In this document: positions 8,609 through 17,700 of the stretch, in pieces
How positions within the stretch are numbered: position 1 is the stretch's first letter
Layout of the letters: each line of letters begins with the position of its first letter
Assembly: GCF_900142095.1 (NCBI RefSeq)
Contig: NZ_FQZP01000001.1
Span: forward strand, 1 to 64,000
DNA: 64,000 bases
Direction of reading: 5' to 3'
From: Thermoclostridium caenicola
GTDB lineage: Bacteria; Bacillota; Clostridia; DSM-8532
Position numbers and translations under genes: made by a program
Notes under the pieces: model-generated
Told to the model about the DNA's origin: nothing
What the model saw: the letters and a program-made list of their open reading frames with translations, nothing else
Database searches by the model: none

Positions 8609-9250
8609 TCAATAGCCCAGTTCCTCGCCGACAAGGATGACCTTGATGCGGTCGGGAACCATCTGCTGCCTGAAAACCACATAATCGCAGCATATCCTGT
8701 CCTCGCTCCTGCAATCCTGGCAATAGCCGGTATGGACACAGGGCGTCCTGCGCGAAAGACGCACGGTATTTGCCGGAGCGGCGATCTGCCTGAGCCGGTT
8801 GACGGCTTCGTCCAGATCGGTCACGATTTTGTTGCAGCCTGCGATGACGATAACATTGTCCGGCCCGTAAATCATGGCGGCCACCCGGTTCCCTCTACCG
8901 TCCACGTTGAAGAGTTCGCCTTTTTCGGTAACGGCGTTGGTGCTGGTCAGGAAGAAGTTCACCGAGAAAGCCTTTCGGTGAATTTCGGTCATCTGCTCCG
9001 GCGTCAGGCCTTCCGCATAGCGATCATAGAATATGTATCGCCCCGAGCGCAGATGATCGATAACCCCTGTTTCAAAAAGGGTCATGGATCCGCCCACCGC
9101 CACCGTGTCGCCTTCCTTCATCAGGGTCTCCAGCAAAGGGACCACATCCTTGCGGGATTCCACATAGAAGGCCTGCATCCTGTTTTTTTGGAGATTCTCC
9201 ATGGTCCTTTCAATTCTTTTCTTCATGACAAACTGTAGATGCTTATCCAT
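8609..9250 (-). CDS. LUD-domain protein (LutC/DUF162-like)
   Basis: The 213-residue product resembles the short clostridial LUD-domain proteins, relatives of LutC of lactate oxidation. Visible family features are the N-terminal helical MKKRIERTMENLQKNRM, VAVGGSMTLFETGVIDHLR, FFLTSTNAVTEKGELFNVDG and VIVIAGCNKIVTDLDEA. The tail is Cys-rich (CVHTGYCQDCRSEDRICC), which could bind metal or a cluster. The start is ATG 9250 with AGAGGTG five bases upstream; the frame extends further without a site. It ends 70 bp before ppx on the same strand and may be read with it. The clostridial members have no firmly known substrate, so only the family is assigned. Confidence 0.88.
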   Translation of the reverse strand: MDKHLQFVMKKRIERTMENLQKNRMQAFYVESRKDVVPLLETLMKEGDTVAVGGSMTLFETGVIDHLRSGRYIFYDRYAEGLTPEQMTEIHRKAFSVNFFLTSTNAVTEKGELFNVDGRGNRVAAMIYGPDNVIVIAGCNKIVTDLDEAVNRLRQIAAPANTVRLSRRTPCVHTGYCQDCRSEDRICCDYVVFRQQMVPDRIKVILVGEELGY

Positions 9251-9357
9251 AACAACACCTCTGTATACCCGTATAGTCATATTATACCATAAACGGAAAT
9301 CGCAAACCCCTGCGGGGCGCAACGCGACCTGTTGTCCGGGACAGGTTTCTGCCAAAT

Positions 9358-9402
9358 GACAAAAATCCGGCCTGGGATCCCGATTGCACCCCAAACCGGA
9401 TC
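9358..9402 (-). terminator. Intrinsic terminator after serA
   Basis: On the minus strand, GATCCGG pairs with CCGGATT across an inner GGG/CCC stem, followed by TTTTTG. It lies 27 bases after the serA stop and separates serA from the LUD gene. Confidence 0.7.
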
Positions 9403-9428
9403 TTTTGCTATCCTGTCAGCCCCGGGAA

Positions 9429-11033
9429 TTAAAAGTAAAGCTTGGAGGCTTTCAGTATGCCGTCGATAGAACGGAGCTGCTCAAGTATCTCATCGGAAAC
9501 ATCGCTGTCCACGCTGACAAAGGATACGGCCTTGCCATCCTTGCTGTTGCGGCTCCACTGCATGGCAGCGATATTGATATTGTTCTCGCCCAAAAGGGTG
9601 CCCACCTTGCCGATGATCCCCGGGACATCCCTGTTCTGCAGGGCCAGCACATACTGGGTCGGTTCAAAATCCAGCTGGTACCCGAAGAAATCCACAATCC
9701 TGATGCTGTCCCTGGCAAAAACCGTTCCGGCAATCGAAAGGGTTCTGTCCTTGCGATGGATCTTCACGGTGATCAGGTTGGTGTATTTCTCAAGGGTGCT
9801 GGTCTTGCTTTCAATAAGCTCAATGCCCATCTCATTCAGCTTCATCAGTGCATTGACGTAATTCACTTCGGAGTTCATGATGGTGGACAGAAGACCCTTG
9901 ACCACAGAAATGGTAATGGGTTTGGTATCCAGCCCCACCAGATCGCCGCTGTATATGATCTCGATCTTGTTTATCCTTTCCTTCTCAGCCTGGAAGTAAA
10001 TGCTTCCCAGTTTTTCACCAAGGCTGAGGAAGGGCTTGAGCTTGTTCAGATCACCTGTGATATGGGGCATGTTGACGGCAGATACCAGTTCGCCGTTCAA
10101 TACAGCCTCCACCTGCTTGGCCACGCCCAAAGAGCAGTTCACGTTGGCTTCCTTCGTGGAAGCGCCAAGATGGGGAGTAAAGATAACCTGATCCAAATCA
10201 AGGAGCTTGTTCCAATAATCCTGCTCCTCAGGAGCCTTGTTGAAGTTGGGCTCAACCTCCTGAACGTCGAGGGCTGCTCCTGCCACATGGCCCGACACAA
10301 TCGCGTCATAAAGGGCATCCTCGTCAATCATACCGCCCCGGGCCACATTGACAATTCTGACGCCCTTCTTGCACAGGGCCAGCTCGCGCCTGCCGATGAG
10401 GTTCTTGCTTTCAGGGGTTTTGGGGATATGAATGGTAATCACGTCCGCCTCTTTCAGCAGGTCATCCAGGTTTTCCTTCCGGATAATGCCCAGCTGGGCG
10501 AACCTTTCATCCGATATGTAAGGATCGTAACCCACAATGTTCATGCCCACGCCTTTCAGCTTCTTGGCAACAATGGAACCAATCTTGCCAAGACCGATGA
10601 CGCCCGCGGTCTTCCCTTCCAGTTCCTCACCGACAAACTTGTTTCTCCTGAAGTCCTTGTTCTTGGCTGCGTGATGCGCCTGGGGGATATTTCTGAACAC
10701 AGCGAATATCAAGGCAACGCTCAGCTCGGCAGCCGCGTTGGTATTGCCTTCAGGGGTATTGACCACCGTAATGCCGCGCCTGGTGCATTCCGCCACATCA
10801 ATATTGTCCACGCCATTGCCTGCCCTGCCGGCTACCTTCAGCTTTACTGCCTTTTCCAGCACTTCGTGCGTTACTTTTGTGGCACTTCGTACGATGATTG
10901 CGTCGTAGTCTCCGATAACCTCCAAAAGCTCTTCCTTTGAGATGCCAAAAGGCGTATCCACCTCAAAGCCCTTGCTTCTGAGATACTCGATTCCATTTGG
11001 AGCCATCTTGTCGGTTACGATAATTTTTGCCAT
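9429..11033 (-). CDS. serA: D-3-phosphoglycerate dehydrogenase
   Basis: It oxidises 3-phosphoglycerate to 3-phosphohydroxypyruvate, the first step of serine and then glycine synthesis. The 534-residue product is the long three-domain form: a 2-hydroxyacid dehydrogenase fold with NAD-binding GVIGLGKIGS, catalytic RGGMIDEDAL and TPHLGAST with its His, then an ASB-like intervening domain, then a C-terminal ACT domain (VPGIIGKVGTLLGENNINIA). The start at ATG 11033 (protein MAKIIVTDKMAPNG) has AAAGGTGG upstream; an upstream in-frame extension to 11150 runs into the leader terminator and is not real. A tandem glycine riboswitch and a terminator lie in the leader, so expression probably responds to glycine. 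The ACT domain may add serine feedback on the enzyme. Confidence 0.97.
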   Translation of the reverse strand: MAKIIVTDKMAPNGIEYLRSKGFEVDTPFGISKEELLEVIGDYDAIIVRSATKVTHEVLEKAVKLKVAGRAGNGVDNIDVAECTRRGITVVNTPEGNTNAAAELSVALIFAVFRNIPQAHHAAKNKDFRRNKFVGEELEGKTAGVIGLGKIGSIVAKKLKGVGMNIVGYDPYISDERFAQLGIIRKENLDDLLKEADVITIHIPKTPESKNLIGRRELALCKKGVRIVNVARGGMIDEDALYDAIVSGHVAGAALDVQEVEPNFNKAPEEQDYWNKLLDLDQVIFTPHLGASTKEANVNCSLGVAKQVEAVLNGELVSAVNMPHITGDLNKLKPFLSLGEKLGSIYFQAEKERINKIEIIYSGDLVGLDTKPITISVVKGLLSTIMNSEVNYVNALMKLNEMGIELIESKTSTLEKYTNLITVKIHRKDRTLSIAGTVFARDSIRIVDFFGYQLDFEPTQYVLALQNRDVPGIIGKVGTLLGENNINIAAMQWSRNSKDGKAVSFVSVDSDVSDEILEQLRSIDGILKASKLYF

Positions 11034-11130
11034 GCTTATACCACCTTTATCCAATTTAGTGTGCGCTTTTTCATACGCCGGGCAAGCCATCGGAATATGG
11101 AAATCCAGCTGGCGGAACCATTCCCTGGTC

Positions 11131-11163
11131 TCAAAAAAGCAAAAAGTCAAACGCGAGTTTGAC
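11131..11163 (-). terminator. Attenuator-type terminator in the serA leader
   Basis: On the minus strand a perfect 7-bp stem, GTCAAAC-TCGC-GTTTGAC, is followed by TTTTTGCTTTTTTG. It lies between the glycine riboswitch and serA, about 100 bases before the start codon, and is the likely expression platform of the riboswitch. The sequence alone does not tell whether glycine promotes or prevents its formation. Confidence 0.75.
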
Positions 11164-11246
11164 CTGGCAGATGATGCTTTAAATGCAATGGCCCAATGTG
11201 ACCCGGTTTATGCTTCAACAGGGTCATGCCATGTGAAACCATGCCG

Positions 11247-11400
11247 CACTCTGTCCTTTTGCCTGAGAGATACATTCCATGGCGGAACTTGCCCCTTCGG
11301 CGCCTTAACGGTCTCTCCAGAGTTCCGTCCGGTCAAGGTCTTTTTACCTGAGAGTATGACTCCTTCGGTGTGCTGCCTGGCAGCCTCTCTCCCTCGGCCT
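11247..11400 (-). promoter_or_regulatory. Tandem glycine riboswitch upstream of serA
   Basis: The minus strand shows the two aptamers of the gcvT-type glycine riboswitch in order. Aptamer 1 has GGGAGAG, CACCGAAGGAG and CTCTCAGGTAAAAAGACC. Aptamer 2 has CTGGAGAGACC, GCGCCGAAGGGGCAAG and CTCTCAGGCAAAAGGACAGAG-type sequence at 11247-11267. These are the conserved cores that bind glycine, and the linker between them is short as in the known tandem class. The known family most often controls gcv operons or transporters; here it precedes serA on the same strand with a terminator between them. Confidence 0.93.
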
Positions 11401-11461
11401 TCATCCGGTTCCGATATTCTGTTTTATGCTGTACGGAAGGTTTGTTAAATATTTAATAATG

Positions 11462-11489
11462 ATTATACTCCAAGGCATGGAAATGTCAA
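11462..11489 (-). promoter_or_regulatory. Sigma-A promoter for the riboswitch-serA transcript
   Basis: On the minus strand TTGACA (11484-11489) and TATAAT (11462-11467) are both perfect consensus with a 16-bp spacer. Transcription would begin near 11455, about 55 bases before aptamer 1. Confidence 0.8.
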
Positions 11490-11619
11490 GTGCTTATAAA
11501 TCTGCCATATTGCACGGAAACGGTGGAATATTTTAGGGATGTTTTGGGCAGAATAAGCATGGCGACCATCACAACCTATCTCATGTGATAGGCCAGTATG
11601 AAACGACAGGAGGTTTACC

Positions 11620-11874
11620 ATGCATAAGATTGCGGTCCAGGAAGGATTGGACAGAATCGGCGAGTATCTGGCTGCCAGGGGATACCAGGTTGAAAAGATC
11701 GGTTTCGACGCGGCTTCACAGGTAAAGGACAAGGATTACGATGCCATTGTGCTGTCAGGCATCAATGACAATTTCCTGGGCGTCTGCGACACCGTAACCC
11801 GTGCCCCGGTCATCATCGCCACCGGCATGACTGAAGAGATGATTTATCAGCAGTTGGAAAAGCGTCTTCAATAG
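11620..11874 (+). CDS. UPF0180 family protein (YkuS-like)
   Basis: The 84-residue product matches the small UPF0180/YkuS family of Firmicutes in length and pattern (KIAVQEGLDRIGEYLAARGY, DYDAIVLSGINDNFLG, APVIIATGMTEEMI). It looks like a single alpha/beta domain related in shape to response-regulator-like folds. The family function is unknown. The start ATG 11620 follows a strong AGGAGG. A hairpin CCTATC-tcatgt-GATAGG at about 11576-11593 precedes it and may be an operator. It converges with the flavoprotein gene at 11886, 11 bases away. Confidence 0.87.
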   Translation: MHKIAVQEGLDRIGEYLAARGYQVEKIGFDAASQVKDKDYDAIVLSGINDNFLGVCDTVTRAPVIIATGMTEEMIYQQLEKRLQ

Positions 11875-11885
11875 GACAGTGCCTG

Positions 11886-12371
11886 CTATCTGTCACGTCT
11901 GGTTCCCACAAGCGGCACTTCGTCACGGAAGGCCTTTTTTTCAGCCACGCTGAGCCGCTCAATAGCGGGCCTGCCGTCGCTGTACTTCCAAAGCGAAATC
12001 AGGGTTGGTTCCACCTCCACCACACATTCGTCATCCAGCCATGAGTAGGTTTCAAACGATCCCTGGTGCAGCCTTGAATATTTTTCCCTGAACCACGGGA
12101 TATCATAGGGATGCCCCAAGATTGCTGCTGTCCCTTCAATCTGGATATTCTCCATGCATAAGGCCACCCGGAGGTTTTCCCTGATCTGGCTGATCTTCAT
12201 GGATGCGGCTGATGTCTGGAAGGCTGCCTTCAGCCCATTAAAGACAAAACTCATGTTCCGCGCGGTCACGCGGCCTCCGGCGCAGGTGGCCAGCGCCATG
12301 ACGGCGCTTTCGCCCAGCTTCGCCAGGATTTCCTGTTCCAGAGCCTCATAAGAGATTTCCACAGTATCCAT
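11886..12371 (-). CDS. Pyridoxamine 5'-phosphate oxidase-like FMN-binding protein
   Basis: The product of about 161 residues has the split beta-barrel pattern of the PNPOx-like superfamily (VMALATCAGGRVTARNMSFVFNG, then a strand-rich core and ENLRVALCMENIQIEGTA). Such proteins bind FMN or F420-like cofactors and often act as small-molecule reductases or detoxifiers; the substrate cannot be read here. ATG 12371 abuts AAGGGGG with no spacing, so GTG 12362 (fourth codon), with nine bases of spacing, may be the true start. It lies downstream of the MarR gene but after a terminator, so it may be transcribed separately or by read-through. MarR-flavoprotein pairing is common for stress-inducible reductases. 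Confidence 0.85.
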   Translation of the reverse strand: MDTVEISYEALEQEILAKLGESAVMALATCAGGRVTARNMSFVFNGLKAAFQTSAASMKISQIRENLRVALCMENIQIEGTAAILGHPYDIPWFREKYSRLHQGSFETYSWLDDECVVEVEPTLISLWKYSDGRPAIERLSVAEKKAFRDEVPLVGTRRDR

Positions 12372-12444
12372 CCCCCTTGTTTTTGTATTCCTTCCATGCG
12401 GAGTGGAATAAGCCTCATTTGGTTTGACATAAAACCATTTGGGT

Positions 12445-12482
12445 AAAAAAACTGTTTTCAGGGATAGCTTTGATCCGCTATC
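12445..12482 (-). terminator. Intrinsic terminator after the marR gene
   Basis: On the minus strand GGATAGC-ggatcaaa-GCTATCC is followed by a small CTG-aaaa-CAG hairpin and TTTTTTT at 12445-12451. It starts two bases after the MarR stop codon. Confidence 0.75.
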
Positions 12483-12483
12483 C

Positions 12484-12903
12484 TCAGAAATTATCCTTAA
12501 TTCTTTTAAGCAGGGCGACGAGCTGCTGCTGTTCTTCCTCGGATATCCCCCTGTACAGGGTAGTCATCAGCTCCTCAGAGATTTGAAAAAAAGCCTTCTC
12601 CATGGCTGCTCCCTTTGGAGTCAGGGAAACGCAGTAACTCCTCTGATCCTCGGGATCCCGCTTCCTGGTCACATAACCCAGATCCAGGAGTTTATTGACC
12701 AGCGCCGTAATGGTGGATTTATCCTTGCCGGTCACCCGCGAAAGCTCCTTCATGGACATTTCCTTATGGATAAAAAGGTTATACAGGATGTTGCCATGGG
12801 AGGTGACCAGCCCATGGAGCCCGTGCCGTGCCATCTGTTCTTCGAGGAACCGGTTCGCCCTGTCCCTTATGGCTGATATCAAGGCTAATGCACTGCCTAC
12901 CAT
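12484..12903 (-). CDS. MarR family transcriptional regulator
   Basis: The 139-residue product shows the MarR winged-helix order: helix 1 (ALISAIRDRANRFLEEQM), MSMKELSRVTGKDKSTITALVNKLLDLGYVTR as the DNA-binding helices, DPEDQRSYCVSLTPKG as the wing, and a C-terminal dimer helix. I chose ATG 12903. The frame reaches TTG 12927, but that codon lies inside the promoter. The consensus -10 box ends at 12910, so transcription should begin almost exactly at the ATG and the mRNA may be leaderless. A 12-bp palindrome in the promoter spacer suggests autorepression. The ligand is unknown. Confidence 0.92.
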   Translation of the reverse strand: MVGSALALISAIRDRANRFLEEQMARHGLHGLVTSHGNILYNLFIHKEMSMKELSRVTGKDKSTITALVNKLLDLGYVTRKRDPEDQRSYCVSLTPKGAAMEKAFFQISEELMTTLYRGISEEEQQQLVALLKRIKDNF

Positions 12904-12909
12904 GAGGCC

Positions 12910-12938
12910 ATTATAGTTTGATATCAAATAATTGTCAA
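12910..12938 (-). promoter_or_regulatory. Sigma-A promoter with embedded palindromic operator for marR
   Basis: On the minus strand TTGACA (12933-12938) and TATAAT (12910-12915) are perfect consensus with a 17-bp spacer. The spacer contains the perfect 12-bp palindrome TTTGATATCAAA at 12917-12928, a fitting MarR dimer site that would block RNA polymerase. Confidence 0.85.
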
Positions 12939-13072
12939 GATTCGCCAGGTTTTTTGGGAGATACCTGATGCAGCCTGTCGATTATATGGGCGGACAGGCG
13001 CAACGCGTCATTCACGCGCAGCGGACCACAGGCTTACACTGTATCAGGAACGTTTTTTCAGATGGGGTCCCC

Positions 13073-13825
13073 ATGGATCATACATTGAAGCTTCTCTTGG
13101 TCATGGTCGCATCCGGCCTTCTGGGCGGAGTGGTAAACTTCATATATAGCTATTCCAATGGAAGAAAAAAGATGGTGCAGTTCGTTGATCTATTGAAATC
13201 GATGATCACCGGTGTGGCGGCTGCCCTGCTGATTCCCATCTTCCTGAATACCATATCCAGCAACATCGTCAAGGAATCGGAAACCGATGATGGCAAACTG
13301 CTGGTTTTCGCAGGTTTCTGCGTCATCGCCGCCGTCTCATCAAAAGCCTTTATCAAAGCCATTTCCGGCAGAGTCCTGGAACGGGTTAACAGGATCGAGG
13401 AGGATGTACAGGCCGTCAAGTCGGAAGTAAAACCGATGGTCCTCAAGCATTCCGAATTTGATGAGGCCAAAAGGCGTAAGGAAAAGGCTGACGGCAGAAA
13501 CAGCCCTGTTCAGGCAAACAGCGCAGGGGAAACCGTTCCGGATGAAACCAAAAGCATAAAGGTGCTGGAGAAGCTGGCTGACAGCGATTACGCCTTCCGC
13601 TCCATCGAAGGGCTTGCCAGCGATGTCAACATGGAGCCCGAACAAGTTCAGGAATGCCTGGAGCATTGCGTCTCCAGCGGCCTGGCCGGACAGATAGAGA
13701 ACAGCCTGGGTGTCCGTTTTTATATCACGGAGGACGGGCAGAGCCATCTGCTCAGCTATAACGGACAAAACAAAGAAGAACCGGAAGACGCGCAACCGGC
13801 TCAACAGGAGTATCCTCAGGAATAG
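13073..13825 (+). CDS. YEATS-associated 3-TM membrane protein with C-terminal winged helix
   Basis: The product is about 250 residues from ATG 13073 (GGGG five bases upstream; the frame extends to 12932 without a site). Three hydrophobic helices lie in the first ~100 residues (LLLVMVASGLLGGVVNFI; GVAAALLIPIFLNTIS; LLVFAGFCVIAAVSSKAF), closely resembling the 3-TM module described as associating with prokaryotic YEATS-like domains. A charged coiled segment follows (VLERVNRIEEDVQAVKSEVK). Residues ~160-235 look like a winged helix (VLEKLADSDYAFRSIEGLAS and a SLGVRFYITEDG wing). No YEATS domain is present here. The architecture suggests a membrane-anchored signalling or DNA-linked protein; its role is unknown. 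It stands alone between marR and ftsY. Confidence 0.7.
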   Translation: MDHTLKLLLVMVASGLLGGVVNFIYSYSNGRKKMVQFVDLLKSMITGVAAALLIPIFLNTISSNIVKESETDDGKLLVFAGFCVIAAVSSKAFIKAISGRVLERVNRIEEDVQAVKSEVKPMVLKHSEFDEAKRRKEKADGRNSPVQANSAGETVPDETKSIKVLEKLADSDYAFRSIEGLASDVNMEPEQVQECLEHCVSSGLAGQIENSLGVRFYITEDGQSHLLSYNGQNKEEPEDAQPAQQEYPQE

Positions 13826-13827
13826 GC

Positions 13828-14742
13828 TTATTCAGCTGCCATCAGGGCTTCCGCGAAGTCCTGCGGGATGAAGGGCTGCAGATCATCCATCTGCTCACCC
13901 ACGCCTACAAATTTCACGGGAACGTTGAGCTCGTTCTTGATGGACAGGATGATACCGCCCTTGGCCGTACCGTCCAGCTTGGTCAGGATTAACCCGGTCA
14001 GCTGCGAGACTTCCGAGAAGGTCTTGGCCTGGGAGACCGCGTTCTGTCCGGTGGTGGCATCCAGCACCAGCAGCGTCTCCACGGCAGCCCCCGGAAGTTC
14101 CCTGTTGATGATGCGGAACAGCTTTTTCAGCTCTTCCATCAGGTTCTTCTTGGTGTGGAGCCGTCCGGCGGTATCGCAGATCAGCACGTCCACCTTCCTG
14201 GACTTGGCCGACTGAATGGCATCAAAGACCACGGCCGATGGATCTGCGCCCTCAGAATGCTTGACGATATCTACGCCGGCGCGTTTTGTCCATATCTCCA
14301 GCTGGTCGATGGCTGCAGCCCGGAAGGTATCGGCCGCCGCAACCAGCACCTGTTTGCCCTGGGATTTCAGCAGGTAAGCCAGCTTTCCGATGGACGTGGT
14401 CTTGCCGACGCCGTTGACGCCGATAATCACAATGACCGACGGCGTTGTGGAAAGGTTCAGGCCGCTCTGCTCATCGCTCAGTCTCTCGGCAATAATGCGC
14501 TTGATGGCCTGACGCACCCCTTCAGCGGTGGTGATCTTTTCCTTTTTGACCATATCCCTGAGCTGATCGATGATGGCCACCGAGGTTTCAACCCCAACAT
14601 CGGCGGTGATCAGGATCTCCTCCAGTTCCTCAAAGAGCTCCTCGTCCACCTTGCCGAAGGATACCAGCACCTGGTCGATCTTCTGCGCAATGGATTCTCT
14701 CGTTTTTTTCAGGCCGTTCTTCAATTTATCAAATACGCCCAT
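13828..14742 (-). CDS. ftsY: Signal recognition particle receptor FtsY
   Basis: This is the SRP-receptor GTPase that docks ribosome-nascent chain complexes at the membrane. The 304-residue product is the short Gram-positive form without a long acidic N terminus. It has the NG domain: helical N part, P-loop [52 protein letters not shown] and the closing [15 protein letters not shown]. The start is ATG 14742 with AGGAGG; an upstream extension to 14790 lacks support. It follows smc by 48 bp on the same strand, the conserved smc-ftsY order of Firmicutes, so the two are probably co-transcribed. rnc, usually upstream of smc, is not in this window. Confidence 0.97.
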   Translation of the reverse strand: MGVFDKLKNGLKKTRESIAQKIDQVLVSFGKVDEELFEELEEILITADVGVETSVAIIDQLRDMVKKEKITTAEGVRQAIKRIIAERLSDEQSGLNLSTTPSVIVIIGVNGVGKTTSIGKLAYLLKSQGKQVLVAAADTFRAAAIDQLEIWTKRAGVDIVKHSEGADPSAVVFDAIQSAKSRKVDVLICDTAGRLHTKKNLMEELKKLFRIINRELPGAAVETLLVLDATTGQNAVSQAKTFSEVSQLTGLILTKLDGTAKGGIILSIKNELNVPVKFVGVGEQMDDLQPFIPQDFAEALMAAE

Positions 14743-14790
14743 GGTTGTCCTCCTGCGATTGTAATCTCGGGTAAGCGCATGGCTTCCCAT

Positions 14791-17700
14791 TTACCCGGCG
14801 TTCCGCTCAAGGCTCTTGTCCAGCTTCATGGATACCACCTTGGACACCCCGTGCTCCTGCATGGTAACGCCATACAGGGTATCGGCTGCTTCCATGGTGC
14901 CCTTGCGGTGGGTGATCACGATGAACTGGGCCTTGTCGGTATAGCGACGGATATATTCTGCAAATTTATAGACATTGGCGTCGTCAAGCGATGCCTCAAT
15001 CTCGTCCAGTATGTAGAAGGGAGCCGGCCGCATCCGCAGTATGCCGAATATCAGCGCGATGGCCACCATCGCACGCTCCCCGCCGGAGAGCAGCATCATG
15101 TTCTGGAGTTTCTTTCCCGGCGGCTGGACAATGATGTCGATGTCGCTCTCAAGCACATTTTGCTCGTCAGCCAGCCGCACCTCGGCATGACCTCCCTCGA
15201 ACAGTTCCTTGAACACCAGGTTGAAATTGCGGTTGATCAGCGCAAACTGCTCGACAAACTGTTTTTTCATCACCTGGGTGATCTCGTGGATGACCTTGTT
15301 GAGCTTTTCCTCGGATTTCACCAGATCATCCCGCTGGGTTTTCATGAAACCATAGCGTTCCCTGGTTTTGGCGTAATCCTCTATGGCCGCCACATTCACA
15401 GGGCCCAGATCCCGGATCTCGGCCTTCAGTTCACCAATTCGGGTCTGGGTGGCCCGGACATTGGTGATCTCCTGCCTGAAGGGTTCCGCGTTGCCGTAGG
15501 TCAGGCCGTATTCATCCCATAACCTGTTCTGGATGGTTTCCAGCTCGGCCTCCATCTTGGCCTTCCTGGCTTCCAGCCTTCCCAGCTCTTCCTGCAGGCT
15601 CATGATGGTGTTATTATGGCCGGTTACGGCATCCAGCATGCCTGCCAGCTCTTCCTCCAGCACCCGCATCTCTTCGGCAAGGCTTTCGGCCTTAAGTTCC
15701 AGGCCGGTTTTTTCTTCGTTCAGGCTGCGGATTTTCTCCCGGAGGCCTTCAATGGCAGCCCGGAACTCTTCAATGCGCTGCAGGTTGTGCCTGCGGTCGG
15801 CTTCGCGCTTTTCCAGGCTTCCCGAGAGGCTGGCCTGCTCCTCCTTTATCTGGGCAAGCTGTTCTTTCATGTTCTGGATGCTCTCGGCTATGGAATTGAC
15901 CGAAACCCGGTAATCGTTGATGTCCGCATGCAGCGCATCCCGTTTTGCCTGCTCGTCCTTGTTCTTTATCTGATGAGACTTGATAAGCTCCTTCAGGGCC
16001 TGGATCTCATCCTCTATCCTGCGGGCGTTCTCGGTCTCCTGGGCGCTTTCGTTCATGACCTTCTGAATATTCCGGTCAATCTCCTCTTCCTGCTGCCTCA
16101 GCAGCTCCACCCTGGCCGACAGGCGCTTGATGTTTTCAAGGATCCTGGCCACATGGCTCTCGTCCCTGAGCCTGACCAGTTCCAGATCGGAAAGCGCTTT
16201 CCGGCTTGCTTCCAGCTCTTCGGCGTTCTGCCTGCTTTCCTGTTCAGCGGCACTGATCGTCTCTTCCAGTTCCTTCTGGCGTTTGACCGCCTCCCTGATC
16301 TTGTCCTCCAGTTCCCTGATCACCCTGTGCCGGCTGATCAGGCTGGACAGCTTGGAGGACTGGCTTCCGCCCGTGATGGAACCGCCGGCGTTCAATAGTT
16401 CCCCCTCTCTGGTCACGATGCGGAAGGCATAGCTGAACCGGCGCGCCATCTGGATGGCTGAATCCATGTTGTCCACAATCACTGTCCTGCCAAGGAGATT
16501 CAGGATGATGCCCTTGAACCGGCCGTCGCAGGAGACCATGTCGGAGGCGATGCCCTCAAAACCCGGCATGCTGCGGACCTGGCTTAAGATTTCAGGTTCC
16601 AGGGTTCTGGGTTTGACGGAAGAGACGGGCAGGAAGGTGGCCCGCCCCAGGTTATGGCGTTTGAGATATTCAATGGCCCGCTTGGCCGCGTATTCATCAT
16701 CGGTGATGATGTTCTGGAGAGCGCCGCCGAGGCAGACCTCGATAGCCACCTCGTAAGCTTCACGGACGGTGATCAGCTGGGCCAGCGCTCCGTGGATACC
16801 CCTTCCGAATTCCTTATCGTCATGGCAGGCCTTCATGACAGCTTTGACGCTGTGGCTGTAGCCTTCCATGGTGGCTTCCATGTCCAGCAGCACCTTGCGC
16901 CTTGATTCCAGGCTGTGAAGGTCGCGCCTTACCGTGTCGCAGGTATTCCGCAGGGACTCCAGCCTGCCCATGATCTGGTTTTTCTGCGCTTCCAGGCGAT
17001 CTGCCGTTTCCCTCGCGGCAGCGATCGCCTCCCGGGTCTTGCGCAAAGAGGCTTCCAGGTCCTCTTTCGTCATCTGCTCCCGGTCCTTTTCCAGGATGGC
17101 CTGGCGAATATCCTCCGCAAGCCTGTTCTTCAGCTGCCGGTAGTTTTCCAGGTCGTTCCTCAGGTTGTTGGCCCGGATCCTGGAATCGGACAGCTGATCC
17201 TGCTTGTCCATCACGGTTTGCTTGGCCTCTTCAATGATCCGCTCGCTCTCATCCAGTTGGGTCATGATGGCGGCAAGCTGCTGCTCGGCCTCTGCCAACA
17301 GGTTTGCAAACCGTTCCGAGTCTTTGGTCAGCTGCTGGAGCCTTTTTTCCTTGCGCTCGGCCTCGGCTTCCAGGGCGGCCATCCTTCCCTGGAAGTTCCG
17401 AATATCCTCGCCATAGCCTTCATTGCTGGAATGGAGGTGGTTGATCTTCTCTTCATAAACCCGGATATTGCTTTCGTTCTTTTCGATCCCGGTTTCCAGG
17501 CTATGGATGGACTGGCGCACGCTCTCGGCCTCTTGTTTGAGCCTTTCCAGCCGCTCGTTCTTGCTCCTGTTGCTGTTGCGTATATTCTCTATCCTTCTGT
17601 TTTCTTCATCGATCTGTTCCTTCAGCCCGTCGGCCTGGCCATCCACTTCTTCAATCCGTTTTTTCAGCTTGTCAATGGTGTCCAGGAAAAGGCTGACTTC

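Noticed and set aside
9384-10940. 518-codon plus-strand frame opposite serA
   Set aside because: serA on the other strand is unmistakable and the plus translation shows no recognisable family, so it is a shadow.
11034-11460. T-box leader considered for the serA upstream region
   Set aside because: No T-box sequence (TGGNACCGCG-type) is present; the glycine riboswitch core motifs explain the region.
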